Assembly: GCF_041435015.1 (NCBI RefSeq)
Contig: NZ_CP107989.1
Coordinates: forward strand, 4,340,001-4,404,000
DNA length: 64,000 nt
DNA from: Streptomyces canus
GTDB lineage: Bacteria > Actinomycetota > Actinomycetes > Streptomycetales > Streptomycetaceae
Direction of reading: 5' to 3'
A model generated the notes under the pieces. It was given only the letters and a program-made list of their open reading frames with translations, was not told where the DNA came from and made no database searches. The position numbers and the translations under genes are program-made. Positions within the stretch are counted from its first letter, which is position 1. The number at the start of each line of letters is the position of its first letter. Shown here in pieces: positions 17,021 to 26,307 of this stretch.

Positions 17021-17488
17021 ATGACGCAGACCACACCCACACCCCTGCACTGGAAACTTGTCGTCGACGCCGGCGACCCGCACGCCCAGGCCGACTTCTG
17101 GGCTGCCGCTCTGCACTACGTGGCCGAGGACAACGACGCGCTCATCCAGCGGCTGCTGGAGCTCGGCGCGCTGCCGCGCGAGGCCACCGTCGAGTACCAC
17201 GCGCGCCTCACCTTCCGGGACCTGATCGCCGTACGGCATCCCGACGACCCGTACGACAAGGACAGCGGCACGGGTCGCGGCAGGCGGCTGCTGTTCCAGC
17301 GGGTGCCGGAGGCGAAGACCGTCAAGAACCGGCTCCATCTCGACGTGCACGCCGGCGACGGACAGCGGGCGGCCGAGGTCGAGCGGCTGACGGAGCTCGG
17401 AGCGAGCGTGCTGCGGGAGGTGAAGGAGCAGGGCGGCGAATGGGTGGTGATGGCGGATCCGGAGGGAAACGAGTTCTGCGTGCAATGA
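17021..17488 (+). CDS. VOC (glyoxalase/bleomycin-resistance) family protein
   Basis: A 155-residue protein with the two-half beta-alpha-beta-beta-beta fold of vicinal oxygen chelate proteins. WKLVVDAGDPHAQADFWAAAL opens it, NRLHLDVHAGD marks the second half, and VVMADPEGNEFCVQ is the usual ending. The His in HLDVHA and Glu in GNEF fit the normal metal-ligand positions. The substrate is unknown. It is divergent from the MFS exporter with 143 bases between, so the two could share control, but no regulator gene is adjacent. Confidence 0.8.
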   Translation: MTQTTPTPLHWKLVVDAGDPHAQADFWAAALHYVAEDNDALIQRLLELGALPREATVEYHARLTFRDLIAVRHPDDPYDKDSGTGRGRRLLFQRVPEAKTVKNRLHLDVHAGDGQRAAEVERLTELGASVLREVKEQGGEWVVMADPEGNEFCVQ

Positions 17489-17552
17489 ACCCATGAGAGC
17501 GATGGGGTCCGTTATGCGAACGGCCGTGACCGGATTCCGCCCTTGACGGTGA

Positions 17553-18590
<1,038 letters not shown>

Positions 18591-18604
18591 CAGGGCTTCC
18601 CGTG

Positions 18605-20164
18605 CTACTGGTCCGCGTTCCGTGCGCGTTCCGCGAGACGGAGCATGCGGGCGCGGGCCGACTCCAGCTTGTCGGGGTCCTCGGCCGCCGGGCCTTCTCC
18701 GGCGGCCAGGTCCGTCCACAGGGTGAGCAGGTCGCGACCGAGTTCCAGGCCCCGCAGCGGATCCCGTACGGCCTTCCACGCGGTGGCCGCGCTCTGTACG
18801 TTGCCGTAGGCCGCCTCGGCGTCTCCGGCGCGGTGGTGGAGGTCGGCCAGATCGAGGGAGATCTCCGCGGCACGGACCGGTTCGCCGCCCAAGTAGGCGA
18901 TGTAGGCGGCGAGTTCACGCACCCGCAGCACATCGGGATGCTCGGCTCCCAGGGTCTCGGACGCCTCGCCGACCACCCGTTCGGCCAACTCGGCGGCAAC
19001 GTCCGTCCGCCCCTCCCGCACCGCCTCACTGATCCGTTCGACGGGTTCCGCGAGAACGGCGCTGTCCTCCACCACCAACCCCTCCCCCAGCACGGCCTCG
19101 GCCACGGCGTCGAACCCACGCACGGGGGTCGGCTTGGGACCGGGGTCGTCCAGGAGGGGGACGGGATCGATGAGCGGGGCGGCGGGACGCGGGACGGGCG
19201 AGACCGACGGGAGCGGCTGCGGCACACCGGCGAAACCGGTCGACGGCAGGGGCTTGGGCTCGGGCACCGAGTCGCTCGGCGGCTCGGCGGCGGGGACCGC
19301 GTCCGACGGCGCTGCGGCCGGTGCCGGAGCGGGGTCGGGCTGCGGCAGGGGCCTGGGGGTGTAAGCGAAGTCGGCCGAGGGCAGGGGCGCGGGCGCCGAG
19401 TCGCTCGGCGGCTGGGGGGCGGGGACGGCGTCCGGCGACGGCGATACGGGGGTCGGGACCGCGTCCGACGGCGCTGCGGCCGGTGCCGGAGCGGGGTCGG
19501 GCTGCGGCAGGGGCCTGGGGGTGTAGGCGAAGTCGGTCGGTGACAGCGGGGCGGGGGGCGAGGCCGGGCCCGCGTCCATGACGGGGGGCGGGCCGAACTC
19601 GCCCGTCGGGGGTGCGACCGTCCCGGGGGCCGGAGCCGGGTCGGTGCGCCGAGGGTGCGGCAGCCGGCGCAGGACCTGGGTCGGGGACGGTTCGGCGTCC
19701 GTCGGCTGCTGCTCGGGCAGGTTCCGCAGCCGGAATGTGGGAGCCGGGTCCCGTGGGGGCTCGTCGAGTGACCGCGGGAGCTGCGGGGGCTCCTCGTGCG
19801 GGTCGGCGCCTGCGGACGGCCAGGGCGTCTCCGCGGACTCCTCGCCCGCACCGACCGGCGGAACCTCCGGCTGAGCCATCCGTACAGGCTCCGCGGTGAA
19901 GCGGCTGGAGCCGTCCGTCGTGACTTCCAGCGGGACCACATACCCGATGCGGGCGTCGTGGATCGTGGCGTGGACGGGTCGGCCGCCGGTGAGGGCGAGC
20001 TGGTGGAGGTGGGTCAGGACGGTCTGGTGGAGTTCCTCGCCGGGCGGGGCGGTGACCGGCGTTCCGGCCACCGTCGCGGACTCACCCGTCAGGGGGACGC
20101 GGACGTCGATCGGGGTCGCCCCCCGCTGCTGGTCCCGCTTCTTTTCGCGGCTGAGTCGAGACAT
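18605..20164 (-). CDS. Proline-rich protein with C-terminal tetratricopeptide-like region
   Basis: A 519-residue protein of unknown role. Residues 1-80 form a compact start (SREKKRDQQRGATPIDVRVP, then a region that could bind a partner). Residues ~85-340 are a Pro/Ala/Ser/Asp-rich linker with internal repeats. The last ~180 residues form helical pairs resembling TPR (AELAERVVGEASETLGAEH, YLGGEPVRAAEISLDLADLH). ATG 20164 has GAGGG 8 bases upstream; a GTG four codons earlier also exists. The divergent neighbour is a DUF6668-like P-loop-like protein, and I recall the two families being found together in Streptomyces. It probably acts as a scaffold. Confidence 0.75.
   Translation of the reverse strand: MSRLSREKKRDQQRGATPIDVRVPLTGESATVAGTPVTAPPGEELHQTVLTHLHQLALTGGRPVHATIHDARIGYVVPLEVTTDGSSRFTAEPVRMAQPEVPPVGAGEESAETPWPSAGADPHEEPPQLPRSLDEPPRDPAPTFRLRNLPEQQPTDAEPSPTQVLRRLPHPRRTDPAPAPGTVAPPTGEFGPPPVMDAGPASPPAPLSPTDFAYTPRPLPQPDPAPAPAAAPSDAVPTPVSPSPDAVPAPQPPSDSAPAPLPSADFAYTPRPLPQPDPAPAPAAAPSDAVPAAEPPSDSVPEPKPLPSTGFAGVPQPLPSVSPVPRPAAPLIDPVPLLDDPGPKPTPVRGFDAVAEAVLGEGLVVEDSAVLAEPVERISEAVREGRTDVAAELAERVVGEASETLGAEHPDVLRVRELAAYIAYLGGEPVRAAEISLDLADLHHRAGDAEAAYGNVQSAATAWKAVRDPLRGLELGRDLLTLWTDLAAGEGPAAEDPDKLESARARMLRLAERARNADQ
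19293..19536. repeat. 82-bp in-frame direct repeat inside the proline-rich linker
   Basis: Bases 19293-19374 and 19455-19536 are identical except for one position (taagcg against taggcg). The offset is 162 bases, or 54 codons, so the protein linker repeats the segment DFAYTPRPLPQPDPAPAPA in frame. This indicates a recent duplication. Confidence 0.85.
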
Positions 20165-20293
20165 CTCATCCCTCACGGTCGTGCACGTACTGTCGAGTCT
20201 CGCCGCTCGCCCCCGGTTCTCACGTCACCGTGATGTCACAGGCCTGTCCCAGCAGGTGGAGGGCGAGTGGGATGACATGGTCGGGGCGCGGGC

Positions 20294-20785
20294 ATGCGGA
20301 CCGACGTACGGCGAGAGGTGGAGAGCGTGCAGCAGGGGCCGGAGATCTGGATCCGCGGGCCGGTGGCCCCGCCCGGGAGGCGGTTCGCGTGGGTCGGCAC
20401 GCACGGCGGCGCCGGCGTCTCCACCCTGGCCGCCGTCTACGGCGGCCACGACAGCGGACGTGACTGGCCGGGCCCCGGTGCGCCGACCTCCGTCCTGCTC
20501 GTCGCCCGTACGCACGCCGCGGGTCTGCTCGCCGCCCTCCGCGGCCTGGAACTCTTCCGGCGCGGGGAACACCCACCCGGGCTCGACCTCGACGCCGTCG
20601 TCCTCGTCGCGGACGCCCCGGGCCGGCTCCCGCGCCCGCTCGCCCAGCGGCTCAAGGAGATCGAGTCCACGGTGGACGTGTACCGCGTGCCCTGGGTCCC
20701 CGCGTGGCGCCTCGGTGACCTGAACGGAAGCCCGCCTCGCGGAACCGAGGCGCTGGCCCGGCTCACCCGGGCCGCCGCCCCGTGA
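20294..20785 (+). CDS. DUF6668-like protein with degenerate P-loop
   Basis: A 163-residue protein. After a short lead it has WVGTHGGAGVSTLAAVYGG, which resembles the start of a ParA/MinD-type nucleotide-binding fold but lacks the final Lys-Thr pair of a standard Walker A. A second strand TSVLLVARTHAAGLLAALRGLE and DAVVLVADAPGRLP suggest the rest of a small Rossmann fold. It ends at WVPAWRLGDLNG. It lies divergent from the proline-rich TPR protein and may be its partner. ATG 20294 is used; GTG 20324 is an alternative. Its function is unknown. Confidence 0.7.
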   Translation: MRTDVRREVESVQQGPEIWIRGPVAPPGRRFAWVGTHGGAGVSTLAAVYGGHDSGRDWPGPGAPTSVLLVARTHAAGLLAALRGLELFRRGEHPPGLDLDAVVLVADAPGRLPRPLAQRLKEIESTVDVYRVPWVPAWRLGDLNGSPPRGTEALARLTRAAAP

Positions 20786-21044
20786 CGGCCGAGGACTCCG
20801 ACCTGGCTTCCCTGTCCGCCCGGGACATCGCTTCAGCGGTACGTGCGCGCTCGCTGCGGGCCGTCGACGTCGTCACCTCCGCCCTGGAACGGATCCGGCG
20901 GGTGGATCCGGAGCTGTGCGCGTTCGCCGAGGTGTGAGAGGAGGAGGGGCCGCGGCGGGCACGCGAGGTCGCCCTCCGCGTCGACGGGGGTGAGCGGCCG
21001 CCGCTCTGCTGGAGGTGGCGCGGGCGGCACAGGCGTACGTCTGA
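20782..21044 (+). pseudogene. Amidase remnant with stop codon and internal deletion
   Basis: Translation from GTG 20782 (overlapping the previous stop as GTGA) gives SLSARDIASAVRARSLRAVD and ALERIRRVDPELCAFAEV, the amino-terminus of an amidase-signature enzyme (GatA/AtzF type). It then meets TGA at 20935, where relatives have a tryptophan or similar codon. The same frame continues with EEEGPRRAREVALRVDGGERP. After one frame change it reads ALLEVARAAQAYV and stops at 21042, which looks like the carboxy-terminal end of the same enzyme. The catalytic Ser-Ser-Lys core is gone. I infer one large internal deletion plus point decay. Confidence 0.65.
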
Positions 21045-21053
21045 GGGCACCCC

Positions 21054-21090
21054 TGGACAGATAATTGCGCACGCATATAATGCATGTGCG
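21054..21090 (+). promoter_or_regulatory. Promoter with overlapping dyad for the flavin reductase-like gene
   Basis: TGGACA (21054-21059), a 16-base spacer and a perfect TATAAT (21076-21081) make a good housekeeping-type promoter. An imperfect dyad (GCGCACGCAT against ATGCATGTGC) is centred on the -10 box, so a repressor could block polymerase there. The local AT content stands out from the surroundings. Confidence 0.6.
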
Positions 21091-21141
21091 AGTATTTACC
21101 GTACGCGACGCCGCTCACCGCCGATCACCCGAGGGATCTCC

Positions 21142-21732
21142 ATGACACGCCGTTTCCTGTTCGTGCTCGGCAGCAGCCGCAGCGACGGCAACACCGAACT
21201 GCTGGCCCGCCGGGCCGCCGAGCAACTGCCCCCTGATGTCGAGCAGCAGTGGATCGACCTCACGGAGCATCCGTTGCCCGACTTCGAGGACCTCCGCCAC
21301 GACACCGACCACGTGCGTCCGACGATCGGCAACACGGCGCTGCTGTTCGATGCGACGCTCGCGGCGACGGACATCGTGATCGCTTCCCCGCTGTACTGGT
21401 ACTCGCTCTCCGCCCACGTCAAGCGCTACCTGGACCACTGGTCGGGCTGGCTGCGCACACCGGGCGTCGAGTTCAAGGCGACCATGGCGGGGCGCACGCT
21501 GTGGGGGGTCACCGCGCTGGCCCACGAGGAGTCCGAGGTCGCCGACCCGCTGGTCGGCACCCTCAACAACTCGGCCGCGTACATGGGCATGCGCTTCGGC
21601 GGGGTGCTACTCGGCAACGGCAGCAAGCCCGGTGACGTGCTGAGCGACACCGAGGCCCTCGCCCGCGCGAAGACGTTCTTCGAGCAGGAGGCGCCGCTCG
21701 CGCGCTTCCCCTATGACCAGCTCACGCCGTGA
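21142..21732 (+). CDS. NADPH-dependent FMN reductase / flavodoxin-like NAD(P)H oxidoreductase
   Basis: A 196-residue single-domain flavodoxin-fold protein. The phosphate-binding loop is FVLGSSRSDGNTELLARRAA (residues 7-26). SPLYWYSLSAHVKRYLDHWS is the conserved helix that forms the dimer and flavin edge, and GVTALAHEES follows. It is expected to reduce FMN, quinones or azo compounds with NAD(P)H. GAGGGATC precedes ATG 21142. The gene is monocistronic behind a strong promoter with a dyad; its last 11 bases overlap the end of the convergent ABC permease gene. Confidence 0.83.
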   Translation: MTRRFLFVLGSSRSDGNTELLARRAAEQLPPDVEQQWIDLTEHPLPDFEDLRHDTDHVRPTIGNTALLFDATLAATDIVIASPLYWYSLSAHVKRYLDHWSGWLRTPGVEFKATMAGRTLWGVTALAHEESEVADPLVGTLNNSAAYMGMRFGGVLLGNGSKPGDVLSDTEALARAKTFFEQEAPLARFPYDQLTP

Positions 21733-22606
21733 TGTCCTTCGCCATGAACCTCGCCCACGCCGCCGAGCCGAACACGGCCGCGTACAGGGCCTGCAGGCCG
21801 AGGTTCTTCACCAGGTCGTCCCAGTAGACCGGTTCGCGCATGAGGTCGGCGAAGGACAGCCAGTAGTGGGAGAAGAAGTACGGCTGCAGCGCGTGCAGCT
21901 GGGGGATCTGGTCGAGGATCTGGACCGTGATCAGCAGGCCGACCGTCGTGGCCATCGCCGCGATGCCGCTGTTGGTGAGCGTCGAGATGAACAGGCCCAG
22001 TGCCGCCACCCCGGTCAGTGACGCGGCCACCACCAGGGCGATCAGCAGGGCTCTTCCCAGGCCCTCGGCGAAGGTGATCCGGGTGCCGGAGATCGTCGTC
22101 AGGTCCCCGAGCGGGAAGAGGATGGCCCCTACGGCCAGCGCCGAGAGCGCGACCACGAGGGTGGCGACCAGGCAGAAGGCCATCACGGTCGTGTACTTGG
22201 TGAGGAGCAGACGGGTGCGGCCCGCCGGGGCGACCAGGAGATAGCGCAGGGTGCCGGCGTTGGCCTCGCCCGCGATCGCGTCGCCCGCGATGACGCCGAT
22301 CGACATCGGGAGGAAGAAGGGGAGGGTCGCGGCGAGGGCGGTGAAGACCAGGAAGAGGCCGTTGTTCGTGATCTGCGAGATGAAGGCGGGGCCGCCTCCA
22401 CCGCCGGCCGAGCCGTCGTCACCGGTTTCGATCTTCACCGCGATGCCCACGAGGATCGGTACCGCCGCGAGTACGGCGAGGAGGGCGAGGGTTCGCCAGC
22501 GGCGGAAGGTCGTGAGCAGTTCGTTGCGGAAGAGGGTGGCCCGGAAGGTCGTACGGCGGCTACGGGCCGGTTGCGGAGGAAAAGCCCCTGCCTCAACCTG
22601 CGACAT
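21722..22606 (-). CDS. ABC transporter permease (ABC-2 type)
   Basis: A 294-residue membrane subunit with six predicted helices. It starts with a cytoplasmic FRATLFRNELLTTFRRWRT segment, one helix, an extracytoplasmic Gly-rich loop, then PMSIGVIAGDAIAGEANAGTLRYLL, the signature of ABC-2/NatB-like permeases. It pairs with the ATPase gene, whose end it overlaps by 14 bases. Nothing fixes the direction of transport or the substrate; export or membrane maintenance is more likely than uptake, as no binding protein is present. Confidence 0.85.
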   Translation of the reverse strand: MSQVEAGAFPPQPARSRRTTFRATLFRNELLTTFRRWRTLALLAVLAAVPILVGIAVKIETGDDGSAGGGGGPAFISQITNNGLFLVFTALAATLPFFLPMSIGVIAGDAIAGEANAGTLRYLLVAPAGRTRLLLTKYTTVMAFCLVATLVVALSALAVGAILFPLGDLTTISGTRITFAEGLGRALLIALVVAASLTGVAALGLFISTLTNSGIAAMATTVGLLITVQILDQIPQLHALQPYFFSHYWLSFADLMREPVYWDDLVKNLGLQALYAAVFGSAAWARFMAKDITA

Positions 22607-23579
22607 CGAAGCCCTCCCCCGTCAGCGCTACGAAGGCATCCTCGAGGGAGGCTCGTTCGACACCGAAGCCCCGGACCCGCACCCCCGCCGTCACCAACGC
22701 GGCGTTGATGACGGCCGGTTCGCCTTCCGGAGGGTCGGACGTCACCCGGTCCTCGTCGATGACCACGTCACCGACCCCCTGTTCCTTCAGCACCCGCGCC
22801 GCGTCCGCCGTGTCCGGTGTCGTGACCACGAGCCTGCCCCTCGACCCACCCGCCAGGTCGCTCACCGAACCCTGGGTGATCAGGCGGCCCTGGGCCATCA
22901 CCGCTGCGTGGGTGCAGACCTGTTCGATCTCGTCGAGGAGGTGGGAGGAGAGGAAGACGGTGGTGCCGTCCGAGGCCAGCTCCCTCACCAGGGAACGGAT
23001 CTCGCGCATGCCCTGCGGGTCCAGGCCGTTGGTCGGTTCGTCCAGGACCAGGAGTCTGCGGGGCTGGAGCAGGGCCGCCGCCAGGCCGAGGCGCTGTTTC
23101 ATGCCCAGCGAGTAGGCCTTCGCCTTCTTGCCGGCGGCGGCCGCCAGGCCCACTCGGTCCAGGGCCGCCGCCACGCGGGTGCCCCGGGTGCGGGGGTCGG
23201 CGGTCGGGTCCGCGGCGTCGTAGCGGACGAGGTTGTCGCGGCCGGAGAGGAAGCCGTAGAGGGCCGGGCCCTCGATGAGCGCGCCGACGTGCGGGAGGAC
23301 GGTCCGCGAGGCGCGTGGCATGGGGTGGCCCAGGACGCGCGCCGAGCCGGAGGTCGGTTCGATGAGGCCCATCAGCATGCGGATGGTGGTGGTCTTGCCG
23401 GAGCCGTTCGGGCCGAGGAAGCCGAAGACGCTGCCCGCCGGGACGGTCAGGTCGAGACCGTCCACGGCGAGCTGTCCGCCGCGGTAGCGCTTGGTGAGGG
23501 CACGGGTGTGGATGACGCCGTCACCCGCGCCCCCGCGCGCCCCCTCCGGATCCGGCTCCGTGGCGGACGGCTGGTCCAT
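22593..23579 (-). CDS. ABC transporter ATP-binding protein
   Basis: A 328-residue ATPase. Walker A is GPNGSGKTTTIRMLMG (near residue 54), the signature is YSLGMKQRLGLAAALL and Walker B is LLVLDEPTNGLDPQG, followed by the H-loop in LSSHLLDEIE. The ~90-residue extension after the ATPase core is typical of ABC-2-type exporters. It lies in the middle of the apparent operon LolA-like, ATPase, permease, with a 32-base gap upstream. All catalytic motifs are intact. Confidence 0.92.
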   Translation of the reverse strand: MDQPSATEPDPEGARGGAGDGVIHTRALTKRYRGGQLAVDGLDLTVPAGSVFGFLGPNGSGKTTTIRMLMGLIEPTSGSARVLGHPMPRASRTVLPHVGALIEGPALYGFLSGRDNLVRYDAADPTADPRTRGTRVAAALDRVGLAAAAGKKAKAYSLGMKQRLGLAAALLQPRRLLVLDEPTNGLDPQGMREIRSLVRELASDGTTVFLSSHLLDEIEQVCTHAAVMAQGRLITQGSVSDLAGGSRGRLVVTTPDTADAARVLKEQGVGDVVIDEDRVTSDPPEGEPAVINAALVTAGVRVRGFGVERASLEDAFVALTGEGFDVAG

Positions 23580-23611
23580 CGGCTCCCTCGATTCGTCGTG
23601 CCGTGCGCGTC

Positions 23612-24847
23612 CTACTTCGCCGCGTCGGCCGCCTTCACCAGCGCGTCCTTGGTGACCGCGCCGACGTAGACCTTGCCGTCGTCCGTGATCAGGGCGTTGA
23701 TCAGGCGGGTCTTGAAGACGGTGCCCTCGCCGAACGTGCCGGAGACCTTGTCGCCGAGCGAGTCCAGGAAGCCGCCGACGTCACCGCCGACGTCGGAGCC
23801 GGACGGGACGCCCTGGCCGCCGGTGTCGAAGGTGGCGATGGAGTCCCAGCCGTCCCCGATGACGTTCAGACCCTCGGGGCCGCCCTTGCCGGGCTCGTGG
23901 GCCGAACCCTTGCCGAAGCCCTCGGAACGCTCGGAGTGCTCGGAGCGCTCGGGCGCCTTCGCGGCGTCCCCCTCCTCGACCTTCGCGCCCTTCGGCGGGG
24001 TGAAGTCGAAGGTCGAGGCGGCCGGCTTGGCGAAGCTGACCTGGGTGAAGCCCGCGTCCACGACGGCGGAACCGCCGCTCGCCGGCGTCAGCGTGAACTT
24101 CAGCGGCAGCCCGGTCTTCGCGTCCACCGCCACGGTGATCTGGCCGACCGTCGACCCTTCGTCCTTGGGCTTGATGACGAGCCGGTAGGCGTCCCGCCCC
24201 GCGACCTGCGCGCTGCCGTCCACCGTCACCGACGTGGTCTTGTCGGCGGCATTGAGAGCCTCCTCGGCGAGGTCCTTGGGCGTGGCCGGGAGCTCTTCCT
24301 TCTGCTTCCCGTCGCTCTCGGAGGCCGTGGTGTGGAAGACCGAGTTGGACTTGCTGTCGTAGCCCCAGACGTCCTTGCCGTTGTGGATGAGGCTGTACTC
24401 GGCCGCGTTCTCCAGCAGCGAGACCTTCTGCCGGTTCTCACCGTCGGCCGCGACACGCAGCGTGTGCGTGCCGGAGGCGAGCTCGGTGAGTTTGGTGGAG
24501 GGATCGGCGGACGAGCCGTCGCCCGAGCCGGAGGGCCCGGCGGCGGAGCCGAGCGAGTTCTCCAGGCCGCCGAGGTCCGGCAGCCCCAGATCCGTGGTGA
24601 TCTTCACCGTGCCGGACAGCTGCTGTACGTCCGATGCGGCGATCTTCTCGATGAGTTCCTGTGCGCTGATCTTCGGCAGGTCGGGGTCGCCGGAGTCGGC
24701 GAGCGCCGGGACGAGCCCGATGGTCGCCGCGGCGATGCCCACCACCGTGGCCGGCACGACGTATCGCGCGGCCTTGCGGCGGCGCGCGGAGCGCAGCTCT
24801 TCGGCGTCCGCGGCGGTCGCGTTGTCGTCGGATTCGTACGGTGCCAT
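23612..24847 (-). CDS. LolA/RseB-like exported protein with N-terminal membrane anchor
   Basis: A 411-residue protein. A charged start and RRRKAARYVV lead into a single membrane helix (residues ~30-50) ending GLVPALADSGD. The outer domain has the lipoprotein-carrier or MucB-like half-barrel pattern: LSGTVKITTDLGLPDL, HTLRVAADGENRQKVSLLEN, NGKDVWGYDSKSNSVFHT, RLVIKPKDEGSTVGQITVAV. A Ser/Glu/Gly-rich patch follows near residues 290-330. ATG 24847 has GGAGGTAAGG upstream, a very strong site. It heads an operon with an ABC-2 exporter, suggesting a role in cell-envelope lipid or protein handling. This is inference. Confidence 0.72.
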   Translation of the reverse strand: MAPYESDDNATAADAEELRSARRRKAARYVVPATVVGIAAATIGLVPALADSGDPDLPKISAQELIEKIAASDVQQLSGTVKITTDLGLPDLGGLENSLGSAAGPSGSGDGSSADPSTKLTELASGTHTLRVAADGENRQKVSLLENAAEYSLIHNGKDVWGYDSKSNSVFHTTASESDGKQKEELPATPKDLAEEALNAADKTTSVTVDGSAQVAGRDAYRLVIKPKDEGSTVGQITVAVDAKTGLPLKFTLTPASGGSAVVDAGFTQVSFAKPAASTFDFTPPKGAKVEEGDAAKAPERSEHSERSEGFGKGSAHEPGKGGPEGLNVIGDGWDSIATFDTGGQGVPSGSDVGGDVGGFLDSLGDKVSGTFGEGTVFKTRLINALITDDGKVYVGAVTKDALVKAADAAK

Positions 24848-25031
24848 GTGTGCCTTACCTCCGTCGTCGGCGGCGGCTGTCAACTCCCGTGCGTCCACTC
24901 TGTAGCCGCCATTCTCACCCGAATCGGTGAGGAGTGGTGTTTTCTGTGATGTCCATCTGACCAAATCGGCCATGAGCATGCGTCAGCCCTCGGGGCCAAC
25001 TCCGTGTACACCTGGGGTATGACACGACATG

Positions 25032-25064
25032 CGGGCGCCCCCTACTACCCGTAGGGGGCGCCCG
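25032..25064. terminator. Terminator after polyprenyl diphosphate synthase
   Basis: CGGGCGCCCCCTAC and GTAGGGGGCGCCCG form a perfect 14-bp stem around a 5-base loop, 23 bases beyond the synthase stop on the minus strand. Confidence 0.85.
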
Positions 25065-25087
25065 TCTGCCGACCTGTCAAGGAGGCC

Positions 25088-26098
25088 CTAGCCCGCGCGA
25101 TGCACCACCGCGTCGCACAGCTCCATCAGGGACGCCTTCGCATCGCACTCCCGCAGCGGGGCCAGCGCCGCGCGCGCGTCCTCGGCGTAGCGCACGGTGT
25201 CCTTGCGGGCCTGCTCCAGCGCGGGGTGCGTCCGCAGGGCGGCCAGCGCCTCCGCGTGCCGGGCGTCGTCGGTGAGGTCGGAGTCGAGCAGCTCGCACAG
25301 GGCGATGTCGTCGGCCAGACCGAGGCGGGCGGCCCGCTCGCGCAGCCGCAGCACCGGCATCGTGGGGATGCCCTCGCGCAGGTCGGTGCCCGGCGTCTTG
25401 CCGGACTCGTGGGAGTCGGAGGCGATGTCCAGGACGTCGTCGGCGAGCTGGAAGGCGACGCCGAGACGCTCGCCGTACTGGGTGAGGACGTCCACGACGG
25501 TCTCGTCGGCACCGGACATCATCGCCCCGAAGCGGCACGAGACCGCGACCAGCGAGCCCGTCTTGCCGCCGAGCACGTCGAGGTAGTGCTCGACCGGGTC
25601 CCGGCCGTCCTGCGGCCCGGCCGTCTCCAGGATCTGGCCGGTGACCAGGCGTTCGAACGCCTCCGCCTGCACCCGGACGGCCTCGGGCCCGAGGTCGGCC
25701 AGGATGTGCGAGGCGCGGGCGAACAGGAAGTCGCCGGTCAGCACGGCCACCGAGTTGCCCCAGCGGGTGTTGGCGCTGTCGACGCCCCGCCGGACCTCGG
25801 CCTCGTCCATGACGTCGTCGTGGTACAGCGTCGCGAGGTGGGTCAGCTCCACCACCACGGCCGACGGCACCACGCCCGGCGCATAGGGATCCCCGAACTG
25901 GGCAGCGAGCATCACGAGGAGCGGACGGAACCGCTTTCCACCCGCGCGCACCAGATGCTGGGCGGCCTCCGTGATGAAGGGAACCTCACTCTTGGTGGCC
26001 TCGAGCAATCCCTCCTCGACAGCCGCCATTCCGGCCTGGACATCGGCTTCCAGAGCCTGGTCCCGCACGCTCAGCCCGAACGGCCCGACGACGGTCAC
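25088..26098 (-). CDS. Polyprenyl diphosphate synthase
   Basis: A 336-residue trans-isoprenyl diphosphate synthase. RAGGKRFRPLLVML, the first Asp-rich motif in LATLYHDDVMDEAEVRRG and the second in VAFQLADDVLDIASD are complete. It condenses isopentenyl diphosphate onto an allylic primer. By its neighbourhood with respiratory genes and its general similarity it probably makes the long menaquinone side chain, but chain length cannot be read with certainty. GTG 26098 follows AGGAGAC on the minus strand; a longer upstream reading lacks family similarity. It is a single gene with its own terminator. Confidence 0.9.
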   Translation of the reverse strand: MTVVGPFGLSVRDQALEADVQAGMAAVEEGLLEATKSEVPFITEAAQHLVRAGGKRFRPLLVMLAAQFGDPYAPGVVPSAVVVELTHLATLYHDDVMDEAEVRRGVDSANTRWGNSVAVLTGDFLFARASHILADLGPEAVRVQAEAFERLVTGQILETAGPQDGRDPVEHYLDVLGGKTGSLVAVSCRFGAMMSGADETVVDVLTQYGERLGVAFQLADDVLDIASDSHESGKTPGTDLREGIPTMPVLRLRERAARLGLADDIALCELLDSDLTDDARHAEALAALRTHPALEQARKDTVRYAEDARAALAPLRECDAKASLMELCDAVVHRAG

Positions 26099-26307
26099 GA
26101 GGGGTCTCCTGTCTGCTGGTGTCCCACTGGCGGTTATACGGAATGTCGATAGGTCGCTGCCATCACTCAAGTCAGCGTATCCGGTCATCTTTGGATCACC
26201 GATAGCGCCCGCCCCGTCCATGCCAGGCGGTATCGGATCACGACCGGTATGTTTTTGATCACCTTAAAAGGACGGATATCTATCGACTTGTAGGGAAGTA
26301 GCCGCCC

